NCBI RefSeq assembly: GCF_000002985.6 | Contig: NC_003284.9 | Span: forward strand, 16,802,001-16,866,000 | Origin: Caenorhabditis elegans | Taxonomy: Eukaryota > Nematoda > Chromadorea > Rhabditida > Rhabditidae | Length of the DNA: 64,000 bases | Direction of reading: 5' to 3' | Part shown: positions 59,388 to 64,000 of the stretch, piece after piece | How positions within the stretch are numbered: the first letter of the stretch is position 1 | Layout: each line of letters begins with the position of its first letter | Program-made: the position numbers and the translations under genes | Notes under the pieces: generated by a model | What the model was told of the DNA's origin: nothing | Databases searched by the model: none | What the model saw: only the letters and a program-made list of their open reading frames with translations

Positions 59388-62300
59388 AGCATAATCAGTT
59401 TTCTTGAACTTTTTGTTGGTTGTAATGTTTTACTGGTTTCAAAATTGCATAAGTATTTAAATAATTGAAGTTGGTTTCAGAGGTTAATAAAGTACCATAA
59501 TATAAACTGTCTGCTGTGGAAAAAATCAATGAAGTTGTTCCTTGTTTTCAGATTTTTTTAAACTCCAATTATATAAGATTCTCTAGAAAATCATTCGATT
59601 TTGATAAATGTTCAATTCTTCTTCTTTAGAGATCGCTATGGTTTTAGAGTTTGGGACTACGAATTTTTTTTTGGAAACGTAAAGGTTCAGTTCCATTGGA
59701 AAAATGACAAAAAATAGTGTCTTTTTTAAGACTTGATTCAAATGTATCCTACAAATTCTAGCGTTCCCTGCATCATTCCAAAAATCGCATAGCTTTTGTC
59801 AAGAATATCAAAATTGGCTTTAAAGTCTCTAACTTAAACTTGATCAAGCTGGAATATTCCAGAATAATTTAATTTTAAGAATTTCTGAATTTGTAAACAG
59901 TCTCGTTAAAAAACCCAAAGTTTGAAACCTACCGGATTATTGTCCAAAGTCGAAGATTTTGATTCCAACGTTGCTCTTCTAATCGCCTCTGATGAGACTG
60001 CAAAATTTCATTATCATTACTTGTGACTATTATTTTTTTAAACTAAACAAGCGGGAGAACGAGTACGGACAGAAAATGCGAAAAACAGAGGGAAATGGAA
60101 AGCGGCGGTTTGCAAGAAAAACGGAAACAAAAATTGAGAAGAAAAAAAAACAAATATCGAGGAGCGAACGATATTGGAGGAGTTGAGGTCGCATTAAAAT
60201 GAATCATTCTGTTTTCTGAAAATGCTTTATTTTTATCAAATTTATAAAATTTTTGGTGCTCTGGTAGATATGAACTGCATATACCAAAAAAAAACAATTT
60301 TTTGTCATGTTACCAAACACCTCCTGACATTAGGTAGTGCTGTTTTGCGACGAGAAAGTCAAAAGAAAATGCACATGGAAGTTAAATAATAAATATTTAA
60401 TTAACACTAGGAAATAAGGACAAATATGACTAATGATACATGTTTTAATTTTAAGTTACTTTAAACCATTATCAACTTTTATTTAAAGTGATAAAATAAG
60501 TGGCAGTTAACAGTATAGTAGGGTTTGGTCTAAATGTAAATCACTAGTTTTAATTTATAAATCGTGCCTCAAAATTTCCATTAAAAATTTCATCTGCTGC
60601 ATAGAGTAGAACAAGCAAAGTCTATGCTTACACTTTGCTAAAAATTTCGCACAACCCCTCAAGTATGAGTTGTAGAACAATTATTCCAAATTAGACACAC
60701 ATTATTTCTTAGAAACTTCGGCAGTTTTTTGAATCACCCTTCTTTGCAATTTAAATAAATTTATTAACTTTACAATTTTCTTGCTTACTTCTAGATTTAT
60801 CAATTATTAAAACAAACTGTTCTAATTAGAAATATCTAAATTACTGCATTACAAAATATCATCTTTAGTAGTAGAATTTTTTTTGACTTTTTTCCAAAAA
60901 AAAAGGTGGTAGTGAAGTATACACTCAAGTAAGTTTCGAACCACTAACTAAAATGAAAAGTGGCTCCATAGTACAGCGGCTCCTTCTTTCATTTCCATTT
61001 AGCCTTCTTCATGACAAAAGAACGCCTTCAGAATTTGTGCTCCTTTGCTGCTCCCATTTTTCTGCTTCCTCATGGCACATCTCATTTTCACTGTCATCTG
61101 ACTTTCTTGTCTTTTTCAAAAGTGTGAACGAGAGTGGAGGTCTACTTTTTTCAACCCATCGCCGGTGTCCCCAGATTGATGTCTTTTCGTCTCTCCATTC
61201 TACATCACGTCGCACTTTATCGCTGGCTCCGCTCCCTCCGTATTGGGTAGTGTGCGTGTGGCAAAATTGTTGCCGCTCGCCCAGGACAACCGACACAGCA
61301 AAGTGCTTTTTTTGATGAACAGCTATGTTGAATTGAAAAAAGACGGGCAAAGATGCATAAAAGAAGCTGGTTTTTTTTTTTTGAAAATTCAAAAGGGACA
61401 AGTATAAAGAAGAAATTAGAGTGTAGGATACTGCTGAGAGGGAAATAAAAATAGGTATTGAAACAGAAACTGATGTTTAGTATAAAATCTGAGATAGAAA
61501 AGAAATAATTCCAGGTTTGCACACTACACAAGACTGGCACCTGCTGCCACGCATTATAGCACTGATACATATTTCTCACGGTCTTTATGAAAAGGGATTT
61601 TTTCAATCTACGATCTTTGAATTTTGCAGATTTGCAACTAGACAACAAATACTCTCATTTTGGCAAACCGTTCAATCAATGAAATCTCAATAAAAGACTT
61701 GATCCAACAAGATTGTTACTTTTTGACTGTATTTTTAAAGCTATATAATTGAAATCAAAGTATGAATTGTCAGTGTAGATTTCAATAGCTAAACTGATTT
61801 ACAATAGTCCATCATTAGCAAACTTATTATTACACTTCAAAACTGCAAATCTTTTGAGACTTTTCAAATGTTTGGTGCATTGTCAAAATATTTAAAATTA
61901 CTTTGAGCATTTCGAGTAACTGAAAGCAATCTTGAAAGTTCCAATTTTTTCAACGATCAAACAAAAGTGTCTATATCACAGTTCAGATATAAAACTAATT
62001 CGGAAACTTTTGAATGACTTTAAAAATTATTATAAGTGAAAACTGAGTCTGGATATTCAAATATGACAGAGCAGAAAAAATTTCAAAGATTTGTTAGTTT
62101 TTAGAATCACAAATGAGATGGTACACGACTGGTTCAACTTTATGTCGTACATTTTAGATATAAATGTTCTTAACCATAGGCAAAACGGGTACGGCAGATT
62201 TACGGTTCTTGGACCGGCAACGGATCAATTACGTGTGAACTGCTAATGGTCTGTATATGGCCCGTCGTCGGTCTGTAGATAGACCGCAAATTAACCGTAC

Positions 62301-64000
62301 CGTTCGGCAAATTTTGCAAATTTTTTGGCACCTTCCGCTTTCCTTGAAACTGTGTAGTGACTAGTCTACATACAATTTAATGCTCAAAATAATTTACATG
62401 TTCTCTGATAATTTTTGGAGCTGAGAATAAAATGAATCATTCTGAAATAAAATTAACAAATTTGAAAAACTCTAGCTTGAAAAACTCGGTCAAGTGATAT
62501 ACCCCTTTACAAAATAATAATAAAAAAGGTGTTATATTCAACAATACTAGACACTTTTAATAACACCTCTTCATTGGTTAACTGTTGACATTTGCATTAA
62601 AAAATTTACGATAACACCACAGTAACTTAATTTAAAATGTGCATGTTACCTTTTAATTCAAATTTTTAAATTTAAACGAGTCACGGGCTACAGATATTGT
62701 AAGTGTAAGTTATCCATCGCGAGCCGCGAATAATGTTTTTTTCTCTATAAGTGTTTTGCACTTTTACTCATCATATATCGGATTGTAAGAAAACTTGTAT
62801 GTTAACCATGTCTTCTTTGCAAATGGTAACATGTTAATAAATCCGATCAAATTGCGTTTTTAAAATTTTCTTTTTTTTTCAGGAAAAAAGGAGCTTTTGC
62901 TTCCGCATATTTCATACACATCTCAAAATAGCACCATATAATCTCAGAAATCAATCAAAAAAACATTTATCGATTATCAGACGAAACGTTTTCAACTTTT
63001 GCAACTCAAGCGCCGCCGGCTCGTTTTTTATCAATTTTATCGCTGAACTTTTTTTTGTTGATAGACATCAAATTGCAATCACATTTTACGAGAAAATAAA
63101 TAATTAATTGAAAATCCTCCAGCAAGAAACTTTGCCAGGGAATATGCAAGAAAATTGGGAAAATATGAAAGCTAATCAGTTCACAATAAGAAAAACGTCT
63201 TCATATCAGTAGTCGAGTGGCACCGATTATGAACAAAGATACGGTTTTTGTCTTCCACAAAAAAAGTTTGATTAGACGATAACAGTCCGTTTTTTAGTTT
63301 GGTACAATTCAGTCACAATGCGAGGAAATGAAAACGAATGATTTGTGAGTGTGTACGTGTGGGGCAGTATTGTTTTTTTTTTCAAAAAATTCGATATTTT
63401 TTTCTGGATGACAGGAGATAATTGCAAATGAGGGGAAACAGTAGCACGTTTTGCTAATAAATCGGGATCACATTATAAAGTTTTGTAAATTGCGGACGTT
63501 TTAGAAATCAAAATATGTACTTTGTTTGTGGTATTTCTTCCCATTAGATGCAAAATAAATTTGTGTCAGTTTAGTTCAAAGTCGATTTATTGCGACACGT
63601 GTGTACAGAAGTACCGTGTACAAATGGCGGTTCAATTCAGAAATATGTAGCATCGTGCGTTCTTTTATATTGTCATCTAACTGTAAAATTGCTATGAAGT
63701 CGCAGGAAAAGTGCCTTTTTTCAGATTTCTTGTAGATCCCGGAAAAATAAAATTTAAGCTAACTTTAAAACATATTTCTGAAAATTAAAAAAAAAAAAGT
63801 TTTTGTTTTGAATTGTTTTAGTACAAATTTGATTTAGATGTCAAAAATCTTGATTCATTGCAGAAGATTTTCTTCTCGAGCTACATTTTTTTGTTGATTA
63901 ATCCAGCTTGCAATAAATCATTATTCAAAAGAACCTACTATACTTTTTGAATATGGCGAGCAACATTGTATGGCTGTGTTAAACAGAACAAAAAGAAAAA
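59388..64000. other. Terminal 4.6 kb without a supported gene
   Basis: It holds the kinase 3' UTR and long AT-rich sequence. 61000-61320 is less AT-rich with open frames on both strands but no splice or domain support. 62176-62320 contains a degenerate inverted segment (GGGTACGGCAGATTTACGG against CCGTACCGTTCGGC). It could be upstream sequence of a gene beyond the window. Confidence 0.4.

Noticed and set aside
61009..61648. Overlapping frames on both strands near the window end
   Set aside because: Frames overlap on both strands without splice sites or recognisable domains.
1..64000. CRISPR arrays, bacterial operons, rRNA or tRNA genes
   Set aside because: The sequence is nematode nuclear DNA. 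The tandem repeats are satellites or transposon parts, and I saw no tRNA or rRNA signature by eye. A tRNAscan run would settle the tRNA question.

Overview
The window is animal nuclear DNA of nematode type. It is AT-rich, genes have many short introns with strong worm splice sites (TTTTCAG acceptors, GTAAGT/GTGAGT donors), and the recognisable proteins (degenerin channel, stomatin, CAP/CAS-1) are closest to Caenorhabditis. I recognise the CAP gene as cas-1; in C. elegans it is X-linked, so this is probably an X-chromosome segment of C. elegans or a close relative. That assignment rests on recall, not on a search.

Layout. The last two exons of an unrecognised plus-strand gene (414-850). A 15-exon degenerin channel gene on the minus strand (1392-5114). 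cas-1 on the minus strand with two alternative first exons (5677-9916 and 5677-11653). A stomatin-family gene, minus (14421-17267). A 3.8 kb gap. A small two-pass membrane protein gene, minus (21104-22786), with a possible distal first exon at 38223-38302. Between these sits a complete 11.4 kb LTR retroelement (25422-36859, sense strand minus). Then an axonemal-dynein p28 (DNALI1-type) gene, plus (39105-40918); a secreted-protein gene, minus (41429-42940); a small uncertain gene, minus (43545-44166); a large low-complexity protein gene, minus (44687-53494), with a 4.5 kb intron full of repeats; a hAT-type MITE (56282-56736); and an inositol polyphosphate kinase family gene, plus (58456-59387). 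The last 4.6 kb holds nothing I can call.

The most unusual object is the retroelement. It has 530-bp LTRs differing at three positions by my comparison, TG...CA ends, a 5-bp target duplication and a primer-binding-site-like TGG next to the 5' LTR. I see no reverse transcriptase, RNase H, integrase or protease. It carries a four-exon gene, a single-exon gene with BEL/Pao-Gag-like zinc knuckles, and a multi-exon gene with a second zinc-knuckle cluster that is interrupted by a stop and frame changes. At the nucleotide level it carries 26 same-strand copies of GGGCAGC (GCTGCCC in the sense RNA), used in all three reading frames, plus two arrays of related hairpins whose stems covary. A second striking structure is a 40-bp tandem repeat inside the large gene's intron. 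It forms a continuous 5-bp-phased heat-shock-element lattice and is followed by a tandem array of E2F-like sites.

Exon coordinates were derived by hand from splice consensus and reading-frame continuity. For all multi-exon genes called with high confidence, the phases close exactly.
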